From assembly GCA_963773665.1 (NCBI GenBank), contig CAVZBZ010000004.1, positions 682,001 to 746,000 of the forward strand: a DNA stretch of 64,000 bases, in the 5' to 3' direction. Both the position numbers and the translations under genes were made by a program. Numbering within the stretch: the stretch's first letter is position 1; each line of letters begins with the position of its first letter. This DNA comes from DATJLY01 sp963773665. GTDB taxonomy: Bacteria > Pseudomonadota > Alphaproteobacteria > ATCC43930 > CGMCC-115725. The notes beneath the pieces were generated by a model. It saw only the letters and a program-made list of their open reading frames with translations. It did not search any database and was not told the origin of the DNA. Positions 44,756-54,251 of this stretch are shown here, in pieces.

Positions 44756-45856
44756 CAGTGGCTCTCTTGCGGTGGCGACGGGCCCGCGGCGAGCCGCGTC
44801 ATGATTTTTTGCGCGAGGCCGGCGACCGCGCTCTCGGCGTCGAGCCGCTGGCGCGCCGCGGCGATGACGGGCGCCGCGGCATCGGCCGCCGCACCGCTCA
44901 AGTTCTGCAGCGCCGCGACCGCGCCCGCGAGATCGCCTTTGTCCAGCGCACCCTCGGCTGCGCGAACCGCCGCCGCGGCAGGGTCGCCGCTTGCGCCGCC
45001 TGCGTCGATGCGGCGGATCGTGACGAGGCCTTTGATCTGCGACAGAACGCGGTCGCCGAGATTGCCTTCGGCCGGTGGGGTCTGCGCCGCGGCGCGCAGG
45101 ATCGCCGGCGCTGCCGCGGCGCGAAACTGGGCGGCCAGGAGGGCGGCGCTCGGAATTCCCGTTGCCGCCGCGCCTGCCAAGGGCTGCAGCGCTGCGCCAG
45201 CCGCCGCATCGCCGTGCGCGAGCGCCGCCACGCCCTGAAGCTCGCCGTCGAACCGCCCTGAGCCCGCCATCGCCGCGCGCAGTTCGGCCAATGCCGCCAG
45301 AAGCGTGCGGTCGCCTTCGTCGCCCGCCGCGGCCGCTGCGAGCTTGCCGATCTTCGCGTCGAGCTCGTCGAGCTGCGCGCCCATCTGCTGCACGGACTGC
45401 GCGATCGCCTGCGTATCGGGCGCGGACGTCGCCGCGACGCGTCGCTCGAGCGCGTCGAGCCGCGCGACGATCGGCTGCAGCGCCGCCGCGTCCGACGGCG
45501 CCGCGCCGCCCGCGCCTTGCTGCTGCAGCCTGCGCCTCGATCCGCCCGAGCCGCGCTTCCGCGTCCTTGCGCGCGGATTCGGCCGCATCGAGGCGCGCCG
45601 CGAGCGCGCTTGTCTGCGCCCGGGGCGCGCTCCCCCACGGCAGCAGCGGCAGCAGCGGCGGCGCCCAGTACGGCGCCGTGCCGACGAGCGCCAATGCCAC
45701 CACGAGAAGCGAGATTGCCCAGGCCGCGGCCCGGAAGTTTTTGCGCCTTGCCGCCGATCCGGGTACGGCTGGCGCTTCCGGTGCGGCGGGCGCGGCTGCG
45801 CCTGGCTTCGCTTCTGCCTCGGCCGGACCGCTTTCGTCGTCGCGCGCGTCGCTCAT
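44755..45856 (-). CDS. Mitofilin-like membrane protein, COG4223 (frameshifted)
   Basis: An acidic, Ala/Pro-rich N-terminus (MSDARDDESGPAEAEAKPGA), one transmembrane helix (AAWAISLLVVALALVGTAPY) and a coiled-coil region. An extra G near 45528 displaces the frame after RLGRIEAQ; removal restores the coiled coil (RLDALERRVA, MGAQLDELDAKIGKLAAAA) and the C-terminal domain ending in GLAQKIMTRL. About 366 residues. Alphaproteobacterial mitofilin homologues are encoded between hemD and hemY, linked to inner-membrane organisation. Confidence 0.83.
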
Positions 45857-46599
45857 GAAGGCTCCGCTCTCATCTGCTCGTGCACGGCGCGGTCGCAGGC
45901 TTCGATGAGCGCCGCGCCGGTCGGGGCGGATGCGACATGGAGCGCGCGCCAGCTCACGTCGAGTTTGTCCGCCACTGCCGGGCTCAGCGCGACCGCGGCG
46001 ATTGCGCGGCACGCGCCGTCGAGCCCGGCGGCGCGCACGAGCCTAACAAACGTCGCCGCGGTGCGGGGAGAGAAAAAGAGCGCGGCCGCGATCGCCTCGG
46101 ATCGGATGAGCGCCGCCGTCCCGGCGCTGAGCCGGTCGGCCGGCACGGACGCGTAGAGGACGGCGCGGCGGACCTCGAATCCCTCGGCGCCGAGCGCCCC
46201 GGCAAGATCGCCCGCCACATCCTGCGCGGCGCTGTGCACGAGCGCGCCGCCTTCGGCGCGAAGGCGGCGGCGCGCGAGGAGCGCCAGGTCCGCGACGGTG
46301 CCGCCGGCGCTTGCCACGTCGGCGAAGCCCGCCCGGCGCGCAGCATCGGCCGTGGCATCGCCCACGGCCAGCGCTGGCAGGTCGCGGCGCGCGCAGGCGG
46401 CGGCAAAGGCGCGCACGCCGTTGGCGCTGGTGAAGAGCAATGCCTGCGCGCCGTCGATGAGCGGCGCAACCACGCGCGCGCCGTCGCCGGCGAGACGGAT
46501 CTCGACGAGCGGCTCCAGCACCGGCTCGATGCCGCGGGCGCGAAGTGCGGCGGCGAGCGCTTCGGCCTGTTCGCGCGGGCGGGTGACGAGCGCCTTCAC
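45853..46599 (-). CDS. hemD: Uroporphyrinogen-III synthase
   Basis: A 248-residue HemD. It begins VKALVTRPREQAEALAAALR and includes ALLFTSANGVRAFAAACARR, LPALAVGDATADAARRAGFA, and in the second half LFFSPRTAATFVRLVRAAGL and AVALSPAVADKL. It cyclises hydroxymethylbilane with ring-D inversion. GTG start overlaps the hemC stop (GTGA). The product feeds both heme and the cobA step. Confidence 0.9.
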   Translation of the reverse strand: MKALVTRPREQAEALAAALRARGIEPVLEPLVEIRLAGDGARVVAPLIDGAQALLFTSANGVRAFAAACARRDLPALAVGDATADAARRAGFADVASAGGTVADLALLARRRLRAEGGALVHSAAQDVAGDLAGALGAEGFEVRRAVLYASVPADRLSAGTAALIRSEAIAAALFFSPRTAATFVRLVRAAGLDGACRAIAAVALSPAVADKLDVSWRALHVASAPTGAALIEACDRAVHEQMRAEPS

Positions 46600-47522
46600 G
46601 CGAACAAGCCCGGGCGCACACGCGCGCGCAACTCGGCGCCGGCATCGGCGCCGATCGCGCGCATGTCGATCGCTGCGCCCTCGCGCCGCGCGCGCCAGAG
46701 GGCGCTGCCGTCGGGCTCGATCACCATCGCCTCGAGCGCCATGCGCGCGCCGGCGATGGTCGCGAGCGCCGCGATCGGCGTGCGGCACGTGCCGCCCAAG
46801 GCCGCGAGCACGGCGCGTTCTGCCGCCGCCGCGCGCGAGGCATCCGCATCGTCGATCGCGGCCAGCAATTCGCGCACGCGCAGATCGGTCTCGCGCGCCT
46901 CGATCGCGACGATGCCTTGCCCCGCGGCAGGCAGCATGTCGGCGGGATCGATCAGCGAAGCGATGCAGTCGGCACGGCCGAGCCGGTTCAGTCCGGCGGC
47001 GGCGAGCACCGTGGCCGCGCATTCGCCCTCGCCCAGTTTCCTGAGCCGCGTGCCGACATTGCCGCGCAAGCCCACGACCGAAAGATCGGGCCGCGCGGAC
47101 AGAAGCTGGGCCTTGCGCCGCACCGACGATGTGCCGACGACGGCGCCGTGCGGCAGATCGGCGATGCGCCGGATCGCGCCCGTCGCCACGAGTGCGTCGC
47201 GCGGATCCTCGCGCGGCAGGCAGCACGCGATCTCGAGTCCCTGCGGCAGCACCGTCTCCATGTCCTTCAAGGAATGCACCGCGATGTCGATCCGGCGATC
47301 GAGCAGCGCCTCCTCGATCTCCTTGGTGAACAGCGCCTTGCCGCCCAAATCCGCGAGCGGCCGGTCGGTGATGCGGTCGCCGCTCGTGCGCACCGTCACG
47401 ATCTCGATCGCGCCGGGCGCAGCGAGGGCGGGATGCGCCGCCGCAAGTCGCGCGCGCGCCTGCTGCGCCTGCGCCAGAGCAAGCGGGCTGCCGCGCGTGC
47501 CGAGCCGGAGGATGGCCGTCAT
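46596..47522 (-). CDS. hemC: Hydroxymethylbilane synthase (porphobilinogen deaminase)
   Basis: A 308-residue HemC. Motifs: LRLGTRGSPLALAQAQQARA, VRTSGDRI, GKALFTKEIEEALLDRRIDI, AVHSLKDMETVLPQGL, GTSSVRRKAQLLSARPDLSV, and the dipyrromethane-attaching cysteine in LGGTCRTPIAAL. Divergent from tsaD, with mazEF inserted in the gap. Confidence 0.95.
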   Translation of the reverse strand: MTAILRLGTRGSPLALAQAQQARARLAAAHPALAAPGAIEIVTVRTSGDRITDRPLADLGGKALFTKEIEEALLDRRIDIAVHSLKDMETVLPQGLEIACCLPREDPRDALVATGAIRRIADLPHGAVVGTSSVRRKAQLLSARPDLSVVGLRGNVGTRLRKLGEGECAATVLAAAGLNRLGRADCIASLIDPADMLPAAGQGIVAIEARETDLRVRELLAAIDDADASRAAAAERAVLAALGGTCRTPIAALATIAGARMALEAMVIEPDGSALWRARREGAAIDMRAIGADAGAELRARVRPGLFA

Positions 47523-47602
47523 GGCGCTGTCTTTAGGGCAGCGCCGCCGATCAATGAAGCGCCGTCCCCCGACCGCACCGCGACGCCATCTCGTCCACCA
47601 TA

Positions 47603-47644
47603 TTGAACCGGCAGCGAACGCGGCATATATTCATTGTATATACG
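47603..47644 (+). promoter_or_regulatory. mazEF promoter with overlapping AT-rich inverted repeat
   Basis: A strong-looking promoter: -35 TTGAAC at 47603-47608, a 17-base spacer, and -10 TATATT at 47626-47631. The -10 lies in an AT-rich near-palindrome CATATATTCATTGTATATACG (47624-47644, arms TATAT/TATATA), a fitting site for MazE autorepression. A TAGAGGG ribosome-binding site follows, 5 bases before the mazE ATG. Confidence 0.7.
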
Positions 47645-47655
47645 TAGAGGGTTCG

Positions 47656-47901
47656 ATGCGCGTCAAATTCGCCAAATGGGGCAACAGCATCGGCGTGCGC
47701 ATCCCGGCCGCATTCGCAGCGGAGATCGGCGCCGCCGAAAACACGATTGCAGAGCTTTCGGTCGAGGGCCGTCGTCTCGTCCTCGAGCCTGTGACGAAGC
47801 TTCCGGTCTACGATCTCGACGAGCTCGTCGCGAAGATCACCGACGAGAACCGGCATCACGAGACATCAACCGGGCACGCGGTCGGCAACGAATTCAGCTG
47901 A
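47656..47901 (+). CDS. mazE: MazE-family antitoxin
   Basis: An 81-residue AbrB/MazE-type protein. The DNA-binding swapped-hairpin domain reads MRVKFAKWGNSIGVRIPAAF and continues to about residue 50. The acidic C-terminus (VYDLDELVAKITDENRHHET) should wrap and inhibit the toxin. Its stop overlaps the mazF start (TGATG). Confidence 0.92.
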   Translation: MRVKFAKWGNSIGVRIPAAFAAEIGAAENTIAELSVEGRRLVLEPVTKLPVYDLDELVAKITDENRHHETSTGHAVGNEFS

Positions 47902-48242
47902 TGCCGGCCTATTGCCCCGAGGCGGGAGACTTCATCTGGATCAGTTTCGATCCGCAGGAAGGAACCGAGCAGCGCGGGCGACGTCCGGCGCTCGTCTTGT
48001 CGCCGCGCATTTATAACCAGCGCAGCCGCCTCTGCGTCTTGTGCCCGATCACGAATGGCGCCAAGGGTTACCCGTTCGAGGTTCCGATACCAGCGGGCCA
48101 AACTGTGACGGGCGTGGTTCTCGCGGACCAGGTCAAGAGCCAATCGTGGGACGTGCGCGACGCCCGCTTGATCGGCGCGGCTCCGCCAGGCGTCCTGGCG
48201 CAGACAAGGGGCTTGGTCAAAGCGCTTCTGCAAATCCCATAG
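47901..48242 (+). CDS. mazF: MazF-family endoribonuclease toxin
   Basis: A 113-residue PemK/MazF RNase. Family signs: GDFIWISFDPQEGTEQRGRR, then RPALVLSPRIYN, LCVLCPITNGAKGYPFEVPI and GVVLADQVKSQSWDVRDARL. It cleaves single-stranded mRNA at short motifs; the specificity is not readable. The pair lies in the hemC-tsaD divergent gap, a probable later insertion; the module ends 12 bases before tsaD. Confidence 0.93.
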   Translation: MPAYCPEAGDFIWISFDPQEGTEQRGRRPALVLSPRIYNQRSRLCVLCPITNGAKGYPFEVPIPAGQTVTGVVLADQVKSQSWDVRDARLIGAAPPGVLAQTRGLVKALLQIP

Positions 48243-48254
48243 CCGGCTGATTCC

Positions 48255-49313
48255 ATGTTGATCCTCGGCATCGAGACGAGTTGCGACGAGACGGCGGCCG
48301 CGGTGGTCGCCGATGCGCCGCCGCGCATCAGGTCCAATCTCGTGCTGTCGCAGTTGGCCGAACACCGTCCCTATGGCGGCATCGTGCCCGAGATCGCGGC
48401 GCGCGCCCATCTCGATCACCTCGACGGGCTCATCGCGCGCGCGCTCGACGAGGCTGGCGTGGGCTTCGACGCGCTCGACGCGGTGGCGGCGACCGGCGGC
48501 CCCGGCCTCATCGGCGGCGTCATCGTCGGAATCATGGAGGCGAAGGCGATCGCATTGGCGCGCGGCCTCGCCTTCATCGCCGTCAACCACCTCGAAGGCC
48601 ACGCGCTCTCCGTGCGGCTCGAGCAGGAGGTCGCGTTCCCCTATCTCCTGCTGCTCGTTTCGGGTGGCCATTGCCAGTTGCTGTGCGTCGATGGCGTCGG
48701 GCGCTACCGCAGGCTCGGCACCACCATCGACGACGCCGCCGGCGAGGCGTTCGACAAGGGCGCGAAACTTCTCGGCCTTGGCTATCCCGGCGGGCCCGCG
48801 ATCGAGCGCGCGGCAGCGCTGGGCGATCCCGCCCGCTTCGCGCTGCCACGGCCGATGCTCAGGCGCGCGGGTTGCGATTTCTCGTTCTCCGGCCTCAAGA
48901 CCGCGCTGGCGCAGCGCGCAGCGTACTGCGCGGAGGCGGGCGGCGCGCTCGACGAGGTCGACCGCAACGACCTTGCCGCCGGTCTTCAGGCCGCGATCTC
49001 CGATTGCCTCGTCGACCGCACGCGGAACGCGATCGCGCTGTGCGGCGGCGCGGTGCGGACACTCGTCGCTGCGGGCGGCGTCGCAGCGAACCGCGCCTTG
49101 CGCGCGCGGCTCGCGGCGCTGGCGGCACGGTCGGGGCTCGCCTTCGTCGCGCCCTCGCCGGCGCTTTGCACCGACAACGGCGCGATGATCGCCTGGGCCG
49201 GGATCGAACGGCTGCGCGAGGGCCTGACCGACCGGCTCGACTTCGCGCCGCGGCCGCGCTGGCCGCTCGATCCCGCGGCACCGCCCGCCACGGGCGCCGG
49301 CGTCAAGGCATGA
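48255..49313 (+). CDS. tsaD: tRNA threonylcarbamoyladenosine transferase TsaD
   Basis: A 352-residue ASKHA-fold protein (Gcp/Kae1) that, with TsaB and TsaE, makes t6A37 in ANN-reading tRNAs. It shows ILGIETSCDETAAAVV, GGIVPEIAARAHLDHL with iron-binding histidines, NHLEGHALSVRLE, LVSGGHCQLL, and C-terminal CTDNGAMIAWAGIERL. With gpsA downstream it forms the common alphaproteobacterial pair. Confidence 0.95.
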   Translation: MLILGIETSCDETAAAVVADAPPRIRSNLVLSQLAEHRPYGGIVPEIAARAHLDHLDGLIARALDEAGVGFDALDAVAATGGPGLIGGVIVGIMEAKAIALARGLAFIAVNHLEGHALSVRLEQEVAFPYLLLLVSGGHCQLLCVDGVGRYRRLGTTIDDAAGEAFDKGAKLLGLGYPGGPAIERAAALGDPARFALPRPMLRRAGCDFSFSGLKTALAQRAAYCAEAGGALDEVDRNDLAAGLQAAISDCLVDRTRNAIALCGGAVRTLVAAGGVAANRALRARLAALAARSGLAFVAPSPALCTDNGAMIAWAGIERLREGLTDRLDFAPRPRWPLDPAAPPATGAGVKA

Positions 49314-49346
49314 CGCGGCGCGCCGCCGCCGCTAGCATCGGGGCGC

Positions 49347-50357
49347 ATGAGTCACATCTTCATTCTCGGCGGCGGCGCGTGGGGCACGGCGCTTGCGCAG
49401 ACGCTTGCGCGCGCCGGGCGCGCGGTGGTGCTGTGGGCGCGCGAGGCGGACACCGTCGCCGCGATCAATTCGGCGCATGAGAATGCCGTCTTCCTGCCGG
49501 GCGTGGCGCTCGATCCGGGCGTGCGCGCGACCTCGGACCTGGCCGAGGCGGCGCGCGCCGACGCGGTGCTGCTGGCGGTTCCGGCGCAATATGTGCGGTC
49601 GGTGACGGCGGGGCTCGGCGCAGCGCTTCCGCCCGGCGTGCCGGTCGTCATCTGCACCAAGGGCATCGAGATCAAGACCGGCGCGCTGATGACCGAGGTG
49701 CTGGCGGAAACCGTGCCCGGCGCGCCCCTCGCCGTGCTGTCGGGGCCCACTTTCGCCGCCGAGGTGGCGAAGGGATTGCCGACCGCGGTGACGCTCGCAA
49801 CATCCGATGCGGCGCTTGGCCAAAAGCTCATCGCCGCGCTCGGCAGCCGGACGCTGCGGCCCTATCTTTCGGACGATCCGCTCGGCGCCGAGATCGGCGG
49901 CGCGGTCAAGAATATCGAGGCGATCGCCTGCGGCATCGTGGTGGGAAGCGGCCTTGGCGAGAACGCGCGCGCCGCGGTCATCACACGGGGCTTGGCCGAG
50001 ATGGTGCGCCTGGCCGAGGCCAAAGGCGGGCGGCGCGAGACCCTCTTCGGCCTTTCCGGCCTCGGCGACCTGACCCTCACCTGCACCAGCCTGCAGTCGC
50101 GCAACTATTCGCTCGGCGTCGCGCTCGGCGAGGGACGGACGCTCGCCGCCATCGAGGGCGCCCGCCGTTCGGTCGCGGAAGGGGTCAGTTCGGCCCCGGC
50201 GGCGGTGGCGCTCGCCGCCCGAGTCGGCGTCGAAATGCCGATCGCGGCCGGGATCGACGCCATCCTGCACCGGGGCGCTGCCATCGGCGATGTCGTGGCG
50301 GCCTTGCTGGCGCGGCCTTTTCGCCCGGAATCAGCGCACTCTGGCCCCAAGTCATAG
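49347..50357 (+). CDS. gpsA: Glycerol-3-phosphate dehydrogenase [NAD(P)+]
   Basis: A 336-residue GpsA making sn-glycerol-3-phosphate for phospholipids. The dinucleotide loop is IFILGGGAWGTALAQTLARA; VICTKGIEIKTG, VLSGPTFAAEVAKGLPTAVT, AVKNIEAIACGIVVGSGLGE with the catalytic lysine, and GLSGLGDLTLTCTSLQSRNY are conserved. It follows tsaD by 33 bases. The 218 bases after it hold no convincing gene. Confidence 0.95.
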   Translation: MSHIFILGGGAWGTALAQTLARAGRAVVLWAREADTVAAINSAHENAVFLPGVALDPGVRATSDLAEAARADAVLLAVPAQYVRSVTAGLGAALPPGVPVVICTKGIEIKTGALMTEVLAETVPGAPLAVLSGPTFAAEVAKGLPTAVTLATSDAALGQKLIAALGSRTLRPYLSDDPLGAEIGGAVKNIEAIACGIVVGSGLGENARAAVITRGLAEMVRLAEAKGGRRETLFGLSGLGDLTLTCTSLQSRNYSLGVALGEGRTLAAIEGARRSVAEGVSSAPAAVALAARVGVEMPIAAGIDAILHRGAAIGDVVAALLARPFRPESAHSGPKS

Positions 50358-50575
50358 TAGCGTCATCAAATCGGCCTACAACGGCTGGTGACAGAGACCG
50401 AATTCACCGGTATCGTGACGGACGTCGATTTTGTGGGCCCCGCCTTGGTTTTTCCGGCTGCCGCTCATCTTCGCCGAAGGTTTCCCAACATCGCTGTCGC
50501 GCGTCCCTCCTGCCGTCTTGGCAGGACGAATAATCCTGCTTGTTTCCCAACCACTTATAGAGAAAAGGACGAACC

Positions 50576-51296
<721 letters not shown>

Positions 51297-51311
51297 GCGA
51301 AAACCTGAATC

Positions 51312-51409
51312 GTCACGGCCGGGCTTGTCCCGGCTCGTCCCGGCCATCCACGAGTTCCTTCGCGCGGCGTCAACACGTGGATGCGCAGGGCGAGCCCGCG
51401 CATGACGGC
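51312..51409. repeat. Intergenic palindromic repeat
   Basis: CGTCACGGCCGGGCTTGTCC at the left and GCCCGCGCATGACGG at the right form outer arms that can pair imperfectly, enclosing CCATCCACGAGTTCCTTCGC and GGCGTCAACACGTGGATGCG. This family of repeats is widespread between genes in Rhizobiales and relatives. A short TCCCGGC duplication is seen in the left arm. No gene is present in 51297-51460. Confidence 0.65.
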
Positions 51410-51460
51410 GGAAACGGATCGGAGTTTCGCGTTGATTAGGTGCGCGGTAATCTCGGCCGC

Positions 51461-52177
51461 ATGAAGTGCGCCGTCGCGCTGCGCCATGTCGCTTTCGAGG
51501 ATCTCGATGCGCTCGCCGCACCGCTCGCGGCGCGCGGCTACGAGGTGGCGTATCGCTGCGCCGCGGTGGACGATCTCGCCGCGCCCGAACTCGGCTCGGC
51601 CGATCTTCTCGTCGTGCTCGGCGGGCCGATCGGCGTCTATGAGGAGGGCGACTATCCCTTTCTGCGCGCCGAGATCGCGCTCATCGCGCGGCGCCTTGCC
51701 GAGGGCCGCCCGGTGCTGGGGATTTGCCTCGGCGCGCAGCTCATGGCGCGCGCGGCGGGTGCACGCGTCTATCAGGCGGGCTTCAAGGAGATCGGCTGGG
51801 CGCCGGTGGAACTGAGCCAGACCGGAATGCGCTCGCCGCTGGCGGCGCTCGCAGGCGTGCCGGTGCTGCATTGGCATGGCGACACGTTCGACTTGCCGCA
51901 AGGCGCCGAAAACCTCGCCGCAACATCGCGCACGCCGAACCAGGCGTTCGCCCTCGGGCGGCACGGGCTGGCGCTGCAATTCCATATCGAGACCACGGCC
52001 AAGGGCCTCGAGCGCTGGTATGTCGGGCACACGCTCGAGATCGCCACGACAGACGGCGTGAGCGTCGCGCAGTTGCGCCAAGATGCGGCGCGCTTTGCCG
52101 GCGGCCTCGCCACTGCGGGAAGCCGCGTGCTCGACGCCTGGCTTGCCGGCCTCGACGCAGGCCAGGACCGAGGATAA
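51461..52177 (+). CDS. Class I glutamine amidotransferase domain protein
   Basis: A 238-residue stand-alone GATase1 domain. The nucleophile elbow is RPVLGICLGAQLMARAAGAR, with the histidine in LALQFHIETTAKGLERW and LLVVLGGPIGVYEEGDYPFL as an early block. Similar to GuaA-like proteins annotated as glutamine amidotransferases acting on unknown acceptors. No synthetase partner is adjacent. Confidence 0.85.
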   Translation: MKCAVALRHVAFEDLDALAAPLAARGYEVAYRCAAVDDLAAPELGSADLLVVLGGPIGVYEEGDYPFLRAEIALIARRLAEGRPVLGICLGAQLMARAAGARVYQAGFKEIGWAPVELSQTGMRSPLAALAGVPVLHWHGDTFDLPQGAENLAATSRTPNQAFALGRHGLALQFHIETTAKGLERWYVGHTLEIATTDGVSVAQLRQDAARFAGGLATAGSRVLDAWLAGLDAGQDRG

Positions 52178-52207
52178 GCTTCGCCCCTTGCGACAGGGGG
52201 TTCGGCA

Positions 52208-52633
52208 ATGAAGCTCGTTCCCGATCTCATCCACGACCAGAATTTCGCGACGGTATCGCCCAAGAGCACCGTGCGCGAGGCGGCCCGCCTCATGGGCGAG
52301 CGCAACATCGGCGCGATCCTCGTCGTCGAGAATGCGCGGCTCGCCGGCATCTTCAGCGAGCGCGATCTGCTGACGCGGGTCGTCGCGCGCGGTCTCGATC
52401 CCGAGGCGACGCCGGTCTCCGAGGTGATGACGCGCAATCCCGACACGCTGCCGCCCGGCGCCGACATCCGCCAGGCGATGCGCCTCATGGTCGCGCACGG
52501 CTACCGCCATGTTCCCGTGGTCGACGGGCAGCGCATCGTCGGCATCGTCTCGGCGCGCGACATTTATTCGAACGTCGTGAAGAGCATCCAGAGCGGCGTC
52601 TCCGAGCTCGCGCGCGAGCTGCTGCAGGGCTAG
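52208..52633 (+). CDS. Tandem CBS-domain protein
   Basis: A 141-residue protein made of two CBS domains (about 10-65 and 75-130), with STVREAARLMGERNIGAILV, LAGIFSERDLLTRVVARGLD, then VSEVMTRNPDTLPPGADIRQ and HVPVVDGQRIVGIVSARDIY. Such pairs bind adenine nucleotides and act as regulatory subunits. It starts 30 bases after the amidotransferase gene and ends two bases before the amidase ATG. Confidence 0.9.
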   Translation: MKLVPDLIHDQNFATVSPKSTVREAARLMGERNIGAILVVENARLAGIFSERDLLTRVVARGLDPEATPVSEVMTRNPDTLPPGADIRQAMRLMVAHGYRHVPVVDGQRIVGIVSARDIYSNVVKSIQSGVSELARELLQG

Positions 52634-52635
52634 CC

Positions 52636-54021
52636 ATGCCGAAGCTGCTGGCGCATCCGCTCGTAACGCTCGCCGCCGATCTCGGCGCGGGCAGGATCAC
52701 GGCGCGCGAGCTGGTCGAGGAGGCGATCGCCAATCACGAGACCTACGGCGCGCCGCTCGGGGCGTATCTCACGTGGACGCCATCGCGCGCGCGCAAGGCG
52801 GCCGATGCCGCCGACGCCGCCTTCGCGGCCGGCGCCATCGCCGGCCCGCTTCAGGGCATCCCGGTCTCGATCAAGGATCTGTTCGCGGCAAAAGGACTGC
52901 CGACCTTCGCCGGCTCGAACCGGCGGTTGCCGCCGGCGTGGGAGGAGGACGGCCCGGTCGTGGCAGCGATCCGCCGCCAGCTCGGCATCTTCATGGGCAA
53001 GACCCACATGGTCGAGTTCGCGTTCGGCGGAACCGGACAGAATCACCATTGGGGCGCGCCGCGCAACCCGTGGGACGCAAACGCGCACCGCTCGCCCGGC
53101 GGCTCGTCGAGCGGCGCGGGCGTAAGCCTCATCGAAGGCTCGGCGCTGGTGGCATTGGGCAGCGACACGGCCGGCTCGGTGCGCATCCCGGCTTCGATGA
53201 CCGGCACGGTCGGAGTGAAGGTCACGCTCGGGCGCTGGTCCGCCGCGGGCGTCGTGCCGCTGTCGCCGAGCTTCGACACGCCCGGCTTCCTGGCGCGCAG
53301 CGCCGCCGACGCGGCCTACATTTTCGCGGCGATCGATCCGGCTGCGCCGCGCATCGCCGCCGCCGACATCGCGGGCCTGCGCATCGGTATCGGCGATCCG
53401 CTTTTGTGGGGCGAGTGCGATCCCGGCATCGCCGAGGGCGCCAAGGCGGCGCTCGACGCGCTTGCGGCCAAGGGCGCGGTGCTGCGCGAGGGCCTGTTGC
53501 CCGAGGCCAAGGACGCCTACGACGTTTTCCTCGAAGGCGGGTTCAGCGCGATCGAGCTCAGGAATTTTCTCGACCATGAGCTGCCGGACTGGCTCGACGA
53601 ACTCGATCCGATCATGGTGGCCTTGGTGAAGAACGCCGAGAAACTTTCGGCGCGGGAATATCTCGCGCGGCTCGACCGCATGCGCCGCGCGGCACCTTCA
53701 GCGCGGGCGCGGCTCCAGAACTTCGACGTGATCGCCTCGCCGACCCTGTGCGTCACGCCGCCGCTCATGGCGCAGGTGAGCGAGGCCGACAGCCATTGGC
53801 GCGTCAACCGCCGCATCGTGCGCAATACGGTCGGAGTCAACTATCTGGGCCTTTGCGCGATCACCTTGCCGGTGGCGCTCGACCGGGCGGGAATGCCGGT
53901 CGGATTGCAGTTCATCGCCGCGCCCGGCAAGGAGGAGCGTCTCCTCGCCGCCTCGCTCGCCGCCGAGCGCGTCCTCGGCACCGGGCGCGAGCGGCTCGGG
54001 CTTGCGCCGCTCGCCGCGTGA
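52636..54021 (+). CDS. Amidase-signature family hydrolase
   Basis: A 461-residue amidase. The Ser-cisSer-Lys triad is present: lysine in LQGIPVSIKDLFAAKGLPTF near residue 79, and the serines in HRSPGGSSSGAGVSLIEGSA near 156 and GSDTAGSVRIPASMTGTVGV near 178. GatA-like in layout but without gatB/gatC neighbours, so a general amide or aryl-acylamide hydrolase is likely. Its ATG follows the CBS gene stop closely. Confidence 0.88.
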   Translation: MPKLLAHPLVTLAADLGAGRITARELVEEAIANHETYGAPLGAYLTWTPSRARKAADAADAAFAAGAIAGPLQGIPVSIKDLFAAKGLPTFAGSNRRLPPAWEEDGPVVAAIRRQLGIFMGKTHMVEFAFGGTGQNHHWGAPRNPWDANAHRSPGGSSSGAGVSLIEGSALVALGSDTAGSVRIPASMTGTVGVKVTLGRWSAAGVVPLSPSFDTPGFLARSAADAAYIFAAIDPAAPRIAAADIAGLRIGIGDPLLWGECDPGIAEGAKAALDALAAKGAVLREGLLPEAKDAYDVFLEGGFSAIELRNFLDHELPDWLDELDPIMVALVKNAEKLSAREYLARLDRMRRAAPSARARLQNFDVIASPTLCVTPPLMAQVSEADSHWRVNRRIVRNTVGVNYLGLCAITLPVALDRAGMPVGLQFIAAPGKEERLLAASLAAERVLGTGRERLGLAPLAA

Positions 54022-54083
54022 CCCTATGTACGCAAATGGCGGTGTCGCGCCGCGCCTCCCCGTCGTCTCAGCGCAGGCGACGG

Positions 54084-54232
54084 TTCAAATTGCCGAACGA
54101 AGCCAATTCGGCGTTTGCAGGTGAAAATGCGGAACGAAGCCAATTTCCAGGGCGCACGCGATTTTACCGAACGAACCCAATTCTGCCGAACGAACCAATT
54201 TTTGTAATATAAATCAATAGTTTGGCTTTTCG
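54084..54232. repeat. Dispersed repeat with core CGAACGAACCCAATTT (locus 2)
   Basis: Four units: ttgccgaacgaagccaattc at about 54090-54109, gcggaacgaagccaattt at about 54129-54146, gcgattttaccgaacgaacc(caattc) at 54158-54183, and ctgccgaacgaaccaattt at about 54183-54202. An AT-rich tail follows (GTAATATAAATCAATAGTTT) and then GCGGCCGC. Layout and sequence match the block at 5842-5945, 48 kb away. It occupies the gap between the amidase gene and hmgA. Confidence 0.7.
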
Positions 54233-54251
54233 AGGCGGCCGCGAGGCGGAC

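Noticed and set aside
43367..46012. An 881-codon frame on the minus strand over the heme block
   Set aside because: It joins the true mitofilin and HemY N-termini with off-frame sequence; conserved motifs show the +1 shifts at about 45528 and 44575 instead.
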